A DNA stretch of 64,000 nt, from the NCBI RefSeq assembly GCF_003931795.1, contig NZ_CP034234.1, forward strand, positions 496,001 through 560,000. The letters run 5' to 3'. How positions within the stretch are numbered: position 1 is the stretch's first letter; each line of letters begins with the position of its first letter. Below the pieces are notes generated by a model. The model ran no database searches and was not told the DNA's origin. It saw nothing but the letters and a program-made list of their open reading frames with translations. The position numbers and the translations under genes are program-made. Positions 18,295-27,160 of the stretch are shown piece by piece. The DNA is from Erysipelothrix piscisicarius. Lineage in GTDB: Bacteria; Bacillota_I; Bacilli_A; Erysipelotrichales; Erysipelotrichaceae.

Positions 18295-19287
18295 ATGAGA
18301 TCAAAAAGAAAAGACGAACATGTAGCACTTGCGTTAAAGCAAAATGTGTATCAATCTGATTTTGATACCGTACGGATTGTTCACCAAAGTTTACCAAATA
18401 TCAATTTGAGTGAAGTAGATCCTTCCATTCAATTTTTAGGTCAGACGATGAAGTATCCAATTTATATTAATGCAATGACAGGTGGTAGTGAAAAAACTGA
18501 AATGTTGAATCGAAACCTAGCGAGAATTGCTCGTGTTTTTGGTTTGCCGATGGCAGTTGGTTCACAACATGCTGCGCTTGATGATAAGACCCTTGAATCA
18601 TCGTATCGAGTTGTACGTGATGAAAATCCTACAGGATTTATTATCGGGAATGTAGGGGCGAATGCAACTGTGGATGAGGCGAAGCGTGCAATCGCGATGA
18701 TTGATGCGAATGCACTAGGTATCCACATCAATGTTGCGCAAGAAATTGCGATGGACGAAGGTGATCGCGACTTTGCTCACTGGCTTGAAAATATAACCCA
18801 AATTGTTGCTTCGGTGGATGTTCCAGTTATTGTTAAAGAAGTGGGATTTGGTATGAGTGCAAAGACCGTTGCTCAGCTCTATGATTGTGGTGTGCGTCAT
18901 GTAGATTTAAGTGGTCGTGGGGGTACGAACTTCGTTTGGATTGAAAATGAACGCTCACAAGGCAAACGTTATAATTATCTATCAGATTGGGGTATTACGA
19001 CCGTCGAGTCACTTATGATGACTAAATCATATCAAGAAAAATGCGATATATTCGCATCAGGTGGGGTGCAAAATCCACTTGATGCCCTGAAGTGTTTAAT
19101 ACTCGGTGCAAAAGCAGTTGGGATTTCAGGGTATTTCCTCAAGGTAGCACATTTAGAGTCAGAAGCGATGCTGAATGAAGTTTCCATGTTTTTGGAAGAC
19201 TTTAAAAAGCTAATGGTTTTAGTTGGGGCTAAAACGATTGAATCGTTAAAGAATGTTGATTATACAGTCCATGGGAAGGAGGTGTAG
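18295..19287 (+). CDS. fni: Isopentenyl-diphosphate delta-isomerase, type II (FMN-dependent)
   Basis: Interconverts IPP and DMAPP using reduced FMN. Type II markers are RKDEHVALAL at the start, the flavin/substrate stretches YINAMTGGSEKTE, GNVGANATVDEA, GGTNFVWIENER and ASGGVQNPLDALKCLILGAK. At 330 aa it has the expected size. Its start follows the pmk stop directly. It is unrelated to type I (Nudix) isomerase. The next gene starts 4 nt downstream. Confidence 0.95.
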   Translation: MRSKRKDEHVALALKQNVYQSDFDTVRIVHQSLPNINLSEVDPSIQFLGQTMKYPIYINAMTGGSEKTEMLNRNLARIARVFGLPMAVGSQHAALDDKTLESSYRVVRDENPTGFIIGNVGANATVDEAKRAIAMIDANALGIHINVAQEIAMDEGDRDFAHWLENITQIVASVDVPVIVKEVGFGMSAKTVAQLYDCGVRHVDLSGRGGTNFVWIENERSQGKRYNYLSDWGITTVESLMMTKSYQEKCDIFASGGVQNPLDALKCLILGAKAVGISGYFLKVAHLESEAMLNEVSMFLEDFKKLMVLVGAKTIESLKNVDYTVHGKEV

Positions 19288-19291
19288 TAGG

Positions 19292-20854
19292 ATGAGCGAA
19301 GAACATCAAGCAATACATGTTGAGGAAAATGCAAACGACAAGAAAGAAAAACAGCGTTTAGTTAAAAATCCAAAAGAAAATAAGAGTGTTATCATTGGTG
19401 TTATTGCAGTCTTGTTACTTGCAGTTTTTTCAACCTCATTCTTCTTCTTAAAAAGTCGTTGTACGGTAGATGGAAAGAGTGTTTGTTACGATAAAGATAA
19501 TGAATATTTTAGTATTGAAGAAAATGCCTCGCTTACTGTACAAGTAGAAAATAAAGAACTTGGAGATTATCTCGTGTCCACATGGAATGAGATTCATCCG
19601 CAACATAAAGATGCAATTTCATATGTTGTACAGGAACCTTTAAGTATTGATCAAATGGCAAAAGGACTTCCTTATGATGTTATGGTGACGTCTCAAAAAA
19701 ATGCTGTTTATTTTCTAGATCAGTTGGTCAATCTGGGGAATTCACTTGATACAGTAGTTGGGAGTCGTATTCCGGTCCAACTGCAAGATTCCATTAATCT
19801 TAAAGGATACTATTTCGTTCAAAACAGTATTGAAGGTGGCCTTTTTGTCTATAATAAAACCCTTCTAGAGGAAGCAGGTTTTGATTTAAAAGATTCGGAT
19901 GAATCTGGTTTACCTGATGTTTTTGAGACCTGGGATCAAATCTATAAAGCTTCAGATAAAATACTGAAAAAGACCGATATGGTTTTCCCATTATCCTTTA
20001 AAGATCAAGAATCCTTTTATCCTTTCTTAACCAGCGGACGCTGGACGTTGAATTTTACAAAAAAAGGATCTGATCCTGGCTTTGAAACTCAAGAATTTAG
20101 AGATGGTCTTGTATTTATTGAAGCAATGAGCACACATAAAATGGATAAGACTCTCTCTAAAGATGTGAAGGCAGAAGATCTTCCATGGCAATTGGATGCT
20201 GCATTTTATGAACGACGATCGGCCTTTAGTTTTATTACCGATTTTGAGATGGCCGATAAATACGAAGTAAGCAGTAACGATGAATATGTATATGCTCCAT
20301 TCCCAGAATATATGAAGCATCGCATGTCGCCTATGGGTGAAGTCGATGGTTACATCGCACGAAAAGAGACAAAGTATCCTTCAGCAGCAGCCGAAGTAAT
20401 CCGAATCTTACGCAGTGGTGAAGGGGTATCAACATATCAAAGTTCGGTAGGGAAAACGCCGATCTATCATCGCATACACCTTGATGAACTTACGATTACC
20501 GATAAACGTGTGATTGAAAAGATGAGAGCCTATAATTTCCATGACACACCACCCGTTATGGCATTGGATAATAATCCAACGAAGTTAGCACGAAGTCTTT
20601 ATAAAGAAGTTGATTTTATGCCAATCTTACGAGATTTATACGATCATAAAATTACAGTTGATGAAGCGCAGACAAAAATTGTGGAATTAGCAAACAAGTG
20701 GATTGAAGAAAATGATTTGACGGAAGATGAGAAAAAAGCATTGGAAGCCAAAAAGGCTGAAGATGAAAAAAAAGAGCTTGAAGCTAAGAAAGAAAAAGAA
20801 TCAAAAGAGTCAGATGATGAAGCATCTTCTGATGATGAAGCGAAAAATAATTAA
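19292..20854 (+). CDS. Membrane-tethered extracellular solute-binding-like protein
   Basis: A 520-aa protein with a basic cytoplasmic N-terminus, one membrane segment near residues 30-50 (IIGVIAVLLLAVFSTSFFFL) and a large outside domain resembling maltose-type binding proteins (VFETWDQIYKASDKI; PSAAAEVIRILRSGEGVSTYQ). It lacks a lipobox, and no permease genes are near. Two cysteines just outside the membrane (CTVDGKSVC) could form a disulfide. The C-terminal 45 residues are a Lys/Glu/Asp/Ser-rich low-complexity tail. ATG 19292 has AAGGAGG at 19276-19282. It sits between fni and an LCP gene, so a cell-envelope role is more likely than transport; that is inference. Confidence 0.75.
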   Translation: MSEEHQAIHVEENANDKKEKQRLVKNPKENKSVIIGVIAVLLLAVFSTSFFFLKSRCTVDGKSVCYDKDNEYFSIEENASLTVQVENKELGDYLVSTWNEIHPQHKDAISYVVQEPLSIDQMAKGLPYDVMVTSQKNAVYFLDQLVNLGNSLDTVVGSRIPVQLQDSINLKGYYFVQNSIEGGLFVYNKTLLEEAGFDLKDSDESGLPDVFETWDQIYKASDKILKKTDMVFPLSFKDQESFYPFLTSGRWTLNFTKKGSDPGFETQEFRDGLVFIEAMSTHKMDKTLSKDVKAEDLPWQLDAAFYERRSAFSFITDFEMADKYEVSSNDEYVYAPFPEYMKHRMSPMGEVDGYIARKETKYPSAAAEVIRILRSGEGVSTYQSSVGKTPIYHRIHLDELTITDKRVIEKMRAYNFHDTPPVMALDNNPTKLARSLYKEVDFMPILRDLYDHKITVDEAQTKIVELANKWIEENDLTEDEKKALEAKKAEDEKKELEAKKEKESKESDDEASSDDEAKNN

Positions 20855-20886
20855 TTGATAATCACAGTTTTGTGATGGAGGTTAGC

Positions 20887-22347
20887 ATGGCTAAAAACAA
20901 TCGAAAAGAATTTATTTTATTCCGAGACAAAGTAATCGTACTGATATTTTTACTTTGTTCAGTCGTTACTTTGTATGCAATTTATAAGTTTAATGCAATT
21001 CCGACAAAGTATCTCATGATTATTGTAGGGATTATCCTACTTTTATTCCTTATTGGAGCGTTAATAACCATGCTCACCAAACCCGGTAAGTTGAAAAATT
21101 TTGGTAAAGTATACAGTTTAATTTTAAGTTTACTCTTGTTACTGGGAACACGTTATTTAGTTACAGGAAATAGTTTCCTTGGCAAATTAACCGGGGCAAA
21201 TAAAGACACACATGTTATTTCTGTTGTGGTCATGAAAGATTCAGAATATAAAAGCATTGATGATGTTAAATCGTTATCCTTTGGTGCAAATACACGATTG
21301 GACTCGAAAAACATCGCTAAAGGTAAGAAATTAATTGATGAAAAATATAAATCAGATATTAATATCGTGGACTATGAAGATTATACGGAACTCGCAAATG
21401 ATTTGTATGATGGTACACAAGAAGTCATCTTATTGAGTGAAGCACACCGTGGTTTTATTCAAGATGAGGTAAAAGATTTTGATGAAAAGACTCGTATTAT
21501 AGGGACCGTAGCGTATGAAGAAGAAGTCGATTTTAAAAATAAAAATACAGACGTAATGCAAGATACATTTAGTATGTTTGTAACCGGGATTGACACCTAT
21601 GGACCTGTTTCATCCGTTTCACGCTCAGATGTGAATATGATTATGACCATTGATCCTAAGAATAAGCAAATCTTATTAACAAGTATTCCTCGTGATTATC
21701 ATGTTGAACTTGCATCCTTTGGAGCTTATGATAAGCTAACACATGCGGGAATTTATGGTGTCGGAGAATCAATGGCAACACTGGAACATCTTTTCGATAT
21801 CGATATTGATTACTTCGTAAAAGTAAACTTCAGTTCAGTTGAAACCATTATTGATGCATTGGGTGGCGTAGATGTTTATTCCCGATATGCATTCCAATCT
21901 TATGCAGGTGTGTATTTTGATGAAGGAATTAACCACGTAGATGGACGAAATGGTCTTATCTTTGCACGTGAACGTTATAATCTACCAAATGGTGATAATG
22001 ACCGTGTTCGAAATCAACAAGCTCTCATTACAGGAATCCTTAAAAAGGCAATGTCACCCGCAATTATTACAAACTATACATCAATTCTAAACTCAGTTTC
22101 GGACTCATTCCAAATGAGTATGGAAGAAAGTGATTTTAAAAAACTCATAAAACAACAAATTAATGACATGTCTGATTGGGATATTCAATCCTATGCAGTA
22201 ACTGGAACGGGAAGCTCAAGTACAACGACTTATTCAATGCCGGGACCAGCACTCTATGTGATGGAACCAAACTATGAAACAGTACGTCAAGCGCATGACT
22301 ATATTGAAGCAATGGAACGTCATGAAATTATTTCAGTCAATGAATAA
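20887..22347 (+). CDS. LytR-CpsA-Psr (LCP) family cell-wall glycopolymer ligase
   Basis: LCP enzymes move teichoic acid or capsule chains from lipid carriers to peptidoglycan. The 486-aa protein has three N-terminal membrane segments (about residues 18-37, 43-66, 75-95) and a long extracellular region. The LCP core includes RSDVNMIMTIDPKNKQILLT, SIPRDYHVEL, LTHAGIYGVGESMATLEHLF, LGGVDVYS and IFARERYNLPNGDNDRVRNQQ, with the arginines that bind the pyrophosphate. GGAGG (20877-20881) precedes ATG 20887. A perfect terminator follows. It probably acts with the adjacent tethered protein. Confidence 0.92.
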   Translation: MAKNNRKEFILFRDKVIVLIFLLCSVVTLYAIYKFNAIPTKYLMIIVGIILLLFLIGALITMLTKPGKLKNFGKVYSLILSLLLLLGTRYLVTGNSFLGKLTGANKDTHVISVVVMKDSEYKSIDDVKSLSFGANTRLDSKNIAKGKKLIDEKYKSDINIVDYEDYTELANDLYDGTQEVILLSEAHRGFIQDEVKDFDEKTRIIGTVAYEEEVDFKNKNTDVMQDTFSMFVTGIDTYGPVSSVSRSDVNMIMTIDPKNKQILLTSIPRDYHVELASFGAYDKLTHAGIYGVGESMATLEHLFDIDIDYFVKVNFSSVETIIDALGGVDVYSRYAFQSYAGVYFDEGINHVDGRNGLIFARERYNLPNGDNDRVRNQQALITGILKKAMSPAIITNYTSILNSVSDSFQMSMEESDFKKLIKQQINDMSDWDIQSYAVTGTGSSSTTTYSMPGPALYVMEPNYETVRQAHDYIEAMERHEIISVNE

Positions 22348-22375
22348 AAGCCAGATATCTGGCTTTTATTTTTAA
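22346..22375 (+). terminator. Rho-independent terminator after LCP gene
   Basis: A 22-bp perfect palindrome (22346-22367) beginning in the stop codon, followed by a T-rich tail; the A-rich left arm lets it work in both directions. Confidence 0.85.
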
Positions 22376-22395
22376 AAATCATGCAGGAGGTCTTT

Positions 22396-23055
22396 ATGAA
22401 CTGGCAACAATTATTTAATGAAGAAAAGCAAAAAGACTATTTTCGTTTACTTGAAAATAAAATCAAAGAAGAAAGAAATGAGTTTACAATCTATCCACCT
22501 GAGGAGGCGGTTTTCACGGCATTTGAAAATACTAAATTTGAAGATGTAAAGGTAGTGATTTTAGGACAGGATCCTTATCATCAACCCGGTCAGGCGATGG
22601 GGATGAGTTTTTCTGTTTATAAAGATCAAAAATTACCTAAAAGTTTGATAAATATTTATAAAGAGTTGGAAGCTGATCTCGGAGTAAAAAATGAACATGG
22701 TGACTTATCATCGTGGGCGAAGCAAGGTGTTTTGCTTCTTAATACGTTGCTGACGGTAAGAGAAAGTGAGCCAATGTCTCATGCTCATATTGGATGGGAA
22801 CCGTTTACGGATCGGGTAATTTCGGAATTAGGACGCCGCGAAGAACCAATCATTTTTGTGTTATGGGGGAAAAAGGCTCAAGCTAAAAAAACGCTCATCC
22901 AAGATCACCATCAATTTATTGAATCCAGTCACCCATCACCACTTGGTGCGTATCGAGAATTTATAGGGTCGCGTCCATTTTCAAAAATCAATGCGTTGCT
23001 TAGAGAACGTCATCAAGAAGAAATTAATTGGAGTGTTACATGTTTAGACAAATAG
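22396..23055 (+). CDS. ung: Uracil-DNA glycosylase, family 1
   Basis: Removes uracil from DNA. The water-activating motif GQDPYHQPGQAMGMSFSV is near residue 57 and the DNA-intercalation loop HPSPLGAYR near residue 180. At 219 aa it is of normal length. ATG 22396 follows CAGGAGG (22384-22390). It overlaps folC by 16 nt. Confidence 0.96.
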   Translation: MNWQQLFNEEKQKDYFRLLENKIKEERNEFTIYPPEEAVFTAFENTKFEDVKVVILGQDPYHQPGQAMGMSFSVYKDQKLPKSLINIYKELEADLGVKNEHGDLSSWAKQGVLLLNTLLTVRESEPMSHAHIGWEPFTDRVISELGRREEPIIFVLWGKKAQAKKTLIQDHHQFIESSHPSPLGAYREFIGSRPFSKINALLRERHQEEINWSVTCLDK

Positions 23056-24260
23056 AACCTGCGCTTGAAGCGCTTATGAAACGTAAAAATCAGACGTACG
23101 GCATTGACTTGTTTCGTCAATGTTTAGAAGATATGGGCAATCCTCAAGATTCCCTCTCTTGCATTCATATTGGTGGTACCAATGGTAAGGGGTCGACAAC
23201 CAATTATACCCGTGCAATTTTACAGGAATCCGGTTATACTGTTGGGACATTCACATCACCTCACCTTATGGTACATAACGATCGTATTCGGATAAATAAT
23301 CAGAATATCACGGACTCGGATTTACTAATCTATATTAATGTAACCGAACCTTTTTGGGATCGATATCAATTAAGCATGTTTGAAATTGATGTTCTCATCT
23401 CATTTTTATACTTTCTTGATCAAGATGTAGACTATGCGATTTATGAAGTGGGTCTTGGAGGTCGACTGGATGCAACCAATGTTATCCATCCACTAATTTC
23501 TGGAATTACAAACATTGGTCTTGATCATATGAATATTCTTGGGGATACCATTGAGAAAATTGCTGCCGAAAAAGCGGGTATTATTAAGCCGAATACACCT
23601 CTTTTCACAACAGAAAGCAAAAGTTCATGTTTAGAAGTATTCCACCAACACGCACATTGTATGCAAACCGAAGTACACCCGATCGAAACACCGGTGCCTC
23701 ATCGTAGTGGAATGGCCTATCACTTTGAGGTTTTGGGTGACAGCTATAGCATTGAAAATCAAGCTATTTATCAAGTTGCGAATGCAAGTCTCGCCATTAA
23801 TCTCGTAAAGGCCTTGCCTCAACTTGCGATTTCAACCCAAACCATTCAGAATGCAATTTTGAATGCATCCTGGGCAGGCCGTTTTGAGCGTGTCAGCGAG
23901 GGTGTTTATGTAGATGGCGCTCATAATGAGATGGGGATAGAAATGCTTGTGAGAAGCATGGAAATGCTTCCTCGACCATGGATTGCGGTATTCACAGCTC
24001 TTAAAGATAAAGACTATACGCTTATGATAAATAAATTGGAATCTGTATTTGATGAAGTTATTATCACCCAGTTTGATTTTTATCGTTCCGAAAGTGCAGA
24101 AAACTTAGCGTTTGGACATCATGTCACCATCATCAAAAATCAATATGATGCAATTGATGCAGGTATCAAACATCGAAATCATGGGACATGTGTCGTTACG
24201 GGCTCACTCTATTTTATTTCTGAGGCGCGTGATTATCTCAAAAAAAAGCAATACAATTGA
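23040..24260 (+). CDS. folC: Folylpolyglutamate synthase/dihydrofolate synthase
   Basis: Mur-ligase-fold enzyme adding glutamate to folates (406 aa). The P-loop region is HIGGTNGKGSTTNYT (about residues 41-55). Further family stretches are TFTSPHLMVHNDRIRIN, YEVGLGGRLDATNV, GITNIGLDHMNILG, the EKAGIIK lysine region and GVYVDGAHNEMG. ATG 23040 lies in the end of ung with TTGGAG (23028-23033) as ribosome site. Confidence 0.94.
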   Translation: MFRQIEPALEALMKRKNQTYGIDLFRQCLEDMGNPQDSLSCIHIGGTNGKGSTTNYTRAILQESGYTVGTFTSPHLMVHNDRIRINNQNITDSDLLIYINVTEPFWDRYQLSMFEIDVLISFLYFLDQDVDYAIYEVGLGGRLDATNVIHPLISGITNIGLDHMNILGDTIEKIAAEKAGIIKPNTPLFTTESKSSCLEVFHQHAHCMQTEVHPIETPVPHRSGMAYHFEVLGDSYSIENQAIYQVANASLAINLVKALPQLAISTQTIQNAILNASWAGRFERVSEGVYVDGAHNEMGIEMLVRSMEMLPRPWIAVFTALKDKDYTLMINKLESVFDEVIITQFDFYRSESAENLAFGHHVTIIKNQYDAIDAGIKHRNHGTCVVTGSLYFISEARDYLKKKQYN

Positions 24261-24264
24261 TGTG

Positions 24265-24299
24265 AACCCCTAAATCCAAACATGGACAGGGTTTTTTTT
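24265..24299 (+). terminator. Probable terminator after folC
   Basis: AACCC (24265-24269) pairs with GGGTT (24289-24293), with an inner TCC/GGA pairing and a following run of eight T. The stem is imperfect, but the T run is strong. Confidence 0.6.
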
Positions 24300-24300
24300 C

Positions 24301-24423
24301 ATGTCAACATGTACTGCGGAATTCAAATTAATCGCAATCGAGCATGCAACGATAAACCTAATAAAGTATGGGAACCGATTTCAAATCAAGAAATATGATA
24401 TCATAATATATTTAGAAAAATAA
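24301..24423 (+). other. Short ORF, possible transposase N-terminal remnant
   Basis: A 40-codon frame (ATG 24301, TAA 24421-24423) without a ribosome site, immediately after the folC terminator. Parts such as AEFKLIAIEHA resemble helix-turn-helix starts of IS3-type OrfA proteins, but the similarity is weak and it may be noise in a 300-bp gap between convergent genes. Confidence 0.2.
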
Positions 24424-24454
24424 TCAAGTAGATTCGTCCGCACAGCCGTGACAA

Positions 24455-24502
24455 AATAAAAAGGACGCTCTTCTGTTTAATACAGAGAAGAATCCTTTGG
24501 TA
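24455..24502 (-). terminator. Terminator of the amino-acid ABC operon
   Basis: On the minus strand AAAGGA (24495-24500) and TCCTTT enclose an imperfect long stem whose core pairs CTTCTCTGT with ACAGAAGAG, followed by a T-rich tail at about 24455-24463. It lies 60 bp beyond the ATPase stop. Confidence 0.55.
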
Positions 24503-24560
24503 CTATTCATTAAATATAAAGCTCTTGGTTATGGGTCCACATCCATTTAAGACATGTTTT

Positions 24561-25295
24561 TTATAAAACTTCACTTAAAAACTCAATGGTACGTGGATGA
24601 GATGGGTGATCAAAGATTGCTTCAGGATTACCTTGTTCACAAATAACGCCCCCATCCATAAATAATACTCGATCACTAATTTCTTTTGCGAAATTCATTT
24701 CGTGGGTAACGATGACGATGGTCATGCCACTTACCGCAAGATCTTTAATGACTTCAAGAACATCCTTAACCATTTCGGGATCTAAAGCAGAAGTTGGTTC
24801 ATCAAACAGCATAACTTGAGGTTGCATAGCAAGTGCCCGAACGATAGCAAGACGCTGTTTTTGACCACCGGATAATTTACGTGGAAATTCGTGAGCTTTT
24901 TCTTTTAATCCAACTTTATCAAGTAAAGATAGCCCTAAAGCATTTGCCTCATCAAGAGACATTCCCTTCTCTAAAGTTGGTGCGAGGGTGATATTTTCCA
25001 AAACAGTTAAATTTGGGAAAACATTAAAGTGTTGGAACACCATCCCAATTTCTTGACGAAGCTTATCTAAATTTTTATGATCGGGTTGTAATTCAACACC
25101 GTCAAAGATTATACTTCCAGAACATGGTGTTTCAAGTAAGTTCAAACAGCGTAACAGTGTCGATTTTCCAGACCCTGAAGGGCCAATAATTGAAACAACT
25201 TCACCTTGGGTGATGGTCTCATTAATTCCTTGAAGAACCGATAAATCGCCATATGCCTTATGTAAGTTTTTGATTTCAAGTAGCGGTTTAGTCAT
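24561..25295 (-). CDS. Polar amino-acid ABC transporter, ATP-binding protein
   Basis: A 244-aa ATPase of the GlnQ/HisP class. Walker [11 protein letters not shown] is near residue 37, the signature is [10 protein letters not shown], Walker [13 protein letters not shown] and the switch histidine lies in [12 protein letters not shown] 25295 ([10 protein letters not shown]) is preferred; a longer start at 25316 would lie further inside the permease gene. It overlaps the upstream permease by 8 nt. With the permease and lipoprotein it forms a complete importer, probably for arginine, as the leader suggests. Confidence 0.94.
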   Translation of the reverse strand: MTKPLLEIKNLHKAYGDLSVLQGINETITQGEVVSIIGPSGSGKSTLLRCLNLLETPCSGSIIFDGVELQPDHKNLDKLRQEIGMVFQHFNVFPNLTVLENITLAPTLEKGMSLDEANALGLSLLDKVGLKEKAHEFPRKLSGGQKQRLAIVRALAMQPQVMLFDEPTSALDPEMVKDVLEVIKDLAVSGMTIVIVTHEMNFAKEISDRVLFMDGGVICEQGNPEAIFDHPSHPRTIEFLSEVL

Positions 25296-25950
25296 TGAGA
25301 GCCACCTTTCTTTCAAATGCGGAAATAAGTTTTGATGTTGAGAATGTCATCATAAAGTAAATAACACCAACAATCATTAAAGAAGGAAGTTTTAAGTGCG
25401 TTGCACTTGAAACGATCGACTCCGAAGTCATCAGGTTATTAACAAAAAATACCGATGCAAGAGATGTTTCTTTAATCATTGTAATAAATTCATTCCCTAA
25501 AGCAGGTAAGATGTTCTTAATCGCTTGGGGGAAAATAATTTTCTTCATCATATTGGCGTTTGAGATACCAAGACTTTTCGCAGCCTCAAATTGTCCTTTA
25601 TCAACAGCTTGAATTCCTGCACGGAATATTTCCGCAACATAGGCGCTTGAATTAATTATGAGGGCAACCATAATCCATCCCACATCGGGTACTGAGGATG
25701 AAATGTACTCAGATCCTAAAAAATAAAATAAACTCAGTTGAAGTAAAAGGGGCGTTCCACGAATGACTTCAATATAAACATTAATAATTGCTTTTAAGGG
25801 TTTAAATTTTGACATTTTCCCCATGGCAAGAAATGCACCAAGTAGAGTGCTGATGAGAACAACTACAACAGAAATGGTTAATGTACCCCAAGCTCCCTTG
25901 AGGTACACATGTCCATAGCGATTAATGAGCTTTAATATATCCTGAAACAT
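25288..25950 (-). CDS. Polar amino-acid ABC transporter, permease
   Basis: A 220-aa HisM/GlnP-type permease with five or so membrane segments. The family pattern [19 protein letters not shown] is around residues 57-75, and the EAA loop ([21 protein letters not shown]) contacts the ATPase. The gene begins 1 nt after the binding-protein stop, so the three genes are one operon. A single permease gene implies a homodimeric channel. Confidence 0.94.
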   Translation of the reverse strand: MFQDILKLINRYGHVYLKGAWGTLTISVVVVLISTLLGAFLAMGKMSKFKPLKAIINVYIEVIRGTPLLLQLSLFYFLGSEYISSSVPDVGWIMVALIINSSAYVAEIFRAGIQAVDKGQFEAAKSLGISNANMMKKIIFPQAIKNILPALGNEFITMIKETSLASVFFVNNLMTSESIVSSATHLKLPSLMIVGVIYFMMTFSTSKLISAFERKVALND

Positions 25951-25951
25951 T

Positions 25952-26773
25952 TTAGTCTATCGCTCCTAATTGTTCTGCAATGCTTGTAGCGTCATCAAGC
26001 CATTGTTTATATAAATCAAGTTCTACGGCTTTCGCAATGGCTTTATTCACTTCATTCATAAGGTCTTCTTGACCTTTTTCTAAAATTACTTTTGTACCAT
26101 TGTCATCGATTGTTGCGAATTTAACTTTACTTACAACGAGATTTTTATTATTGAGGGTAAAACCTTCGCCTGATGCACATGATGCGGCAATGGCATCAAC
26201 TTTCCCAACAGTTAATTGAAGAATGGCATCATCTAAAGTATTCACAAGCTGCATTGTTGCTTCAGGAAGCTCCGTTTCGACATATGTTTGAGGTAATGAT
26301 CCGTTTTGAACGGCTACCTTTGCTGTTTTAAGATCATCGATTGTATTTAGGGTTGCTTCTTTTTCTTTGGTAACAAGGAACCCTTGGCATGTGGACTCTG
26401 TTGTATCATATGTTTCACTGAAATCAACTTGTTCGGCACGTTCGTCATTGTAAGTGAATCCTGCAATACCCATATCAAATTTTCCAAGCGATACGGCGGA
26501 GGCAATATCGCCAAAACTCATCGCTTTAATAACCAGATCAACACCAATTTCATTGGCAATAAATTTTGCGAGTTCAATATCTGCTCCAACATATTGATCT
26601 TGACCAGATTTTGTTGCATCGATGAACTCATACGGTGCGTAGTCAGGTGACGTTACTAAAACAATTTCACCTTTTGCCTTGATGGCTTCGAGTTTACTTA
26701 CGGTTGAATCCTTTTTACCACAACCGGTTAATACTAATAATGTAATACTTGCTACGATAAATAATTTTTTCAT
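25952..26773 (-). CDS. Amino-acid ABC transporter, substrate-binding lipoprotein
   Basis: A 273-aa family-3 binding protein. Residues 1-17 are a lipoprotein signal peptide ending in the lipobox LTGC with Cys18; Lgt and signal peptidase II would process it. The binding domain has VTSPDYAPYEFID, VGADIELAKFIANEIGVDL, DMGIAGFTYNDERAEQVDFS and VGKVDAIAASCASGEGF. Ligand identity cannot be read from residues alone; arginine is inferred from the T-box and the Arg-rich leader ORF upstream. AAGGAGAG precedes ATG 26773. Confidence 0.93.
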   Translation of the reverse strand: MKKLFIVASITLLVLTGCGKKDSTVSKLEAIKAKGEIVLVTSPDYAPYEFIDATKSGQDQYVGADIELAKFIANEIGVDLVIKAMSFGDIASAVSLGKFDMGIAGFTYNDERAEQVDFSETYDTTESTCQGFLVTKEKEATLNTIDDLKTAKVAVQNGSLPQTYVETELPEATMQLVNTLDDAILQLTVGKVDAIAASCASGEGFTLNNKNLVVSKVKFATIDDNGTKVILEKGQEDLMNEVNKAIAKAVELDLYKQWLDDATSIAEQLGAID

Positions 26774-26800
26774 TTTGTTTCTCTCCTTGTGATGTTCGCT

Positions 26801-26851
26801 TTAAGTTTGGTTTGTGCGCTTTGCGAAGTCACGTCGTCGTTTGATTCCCAT
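26801..26851 (-). CDS. Putative 16-aa arginine-rich leader peptide
   Basis: Between the T-box terminator and the binding-protein gene a 17-codon frame encodes MGIKRRRDFAKRTNQT. Arg occupies 5 of 16 positions, three in a row (codons 5-7, CGA CGA CGT), plus two Lys. GTGAGGAG (26859-26866) lies 7 nt before the ATG, as good as any ribosome site here. Its stop is 27 nt before the next start. No competing hairpins are evident inside it, so it is not a classical attenuator; it may sense charged tRNA-Arg or assist translation of the next gene. Expression is inferred. Confidence 0.5.
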   Translation of the reverse strand: MGIKRRRDFAKRTNQT

Positions 26852-26885
26852 AAAAATTCTCCTCACTCTTATTTGAATCTAGGAA

Positions 26886-27120
26886 CAAAAAAACGTCCCT
26901 AGATAGTTATATCTAGAGACGTGTTAAACGCGGTACCACTCTAATTGCCATATGTTTTTCATATGACCTCTCTCCTGTAACGCTAGGTTTGCGGTTTATC
27001 CTACTCTTTGTTCAGATAAACATCTCCCAAGTGCGGTTCAACATAATTCATCCATTAGGCTTCCACCATCCCTAATTCGCTATCGATATCCGAATGTCTA
27101 CTCTCTTGTTCTGCGATTTA
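26886..27120 (-). promoter_or_regulatory. T-box riboswitch leader, probable arginine (CGC) specifier
   Basis: Read on the minus strand: a stem I region with GAGAGTAG on its 5' side and GAAC-CGC-A on the 3' side, giving CGC (27033-27035) as probable specifier. The T-box core TGGTACCGCG is at 26929-26938. A 12-bp terminator (26893-26904 with 26911-26922) is followed by a T run (26886-26892). Uncharged tRNA pairing with the specifier and the UGGU bulge would let transcription through into the amino-acid transporter. A His reading (CAC) is less likely: it lacks the following purine, and tRNA-His carries C73, which would not pair with the bulge U. Confidence 0.85.
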
Positions 27121-27126
27121 AGTGAA

Positions 27127-27155
27127 ATAATATCGTACAATCAAATCTTTGTCAA
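27127..27155 (-). promoter_or_regulatory. Promoter of the T-box/ABC transporter operon
   Basis: On the minus strand TTGACA (27150-27155) and TATTAT (27127-27132) are separated by exactly 17 bp, directly upstream of the T-box leader. It also overlaps the end of the flavoprotein pseudogene region. Confidence 0.85.
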
Positions 27156-27160
27156 TACTT

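Noticed and set aside
27018-27040. Histidine (CAC) specifier in the T-box
   Set aside because: CAC is followed by T rather than a purine, and the UGGU bulge does not suit tRNA-His with C73; CGC fits better.
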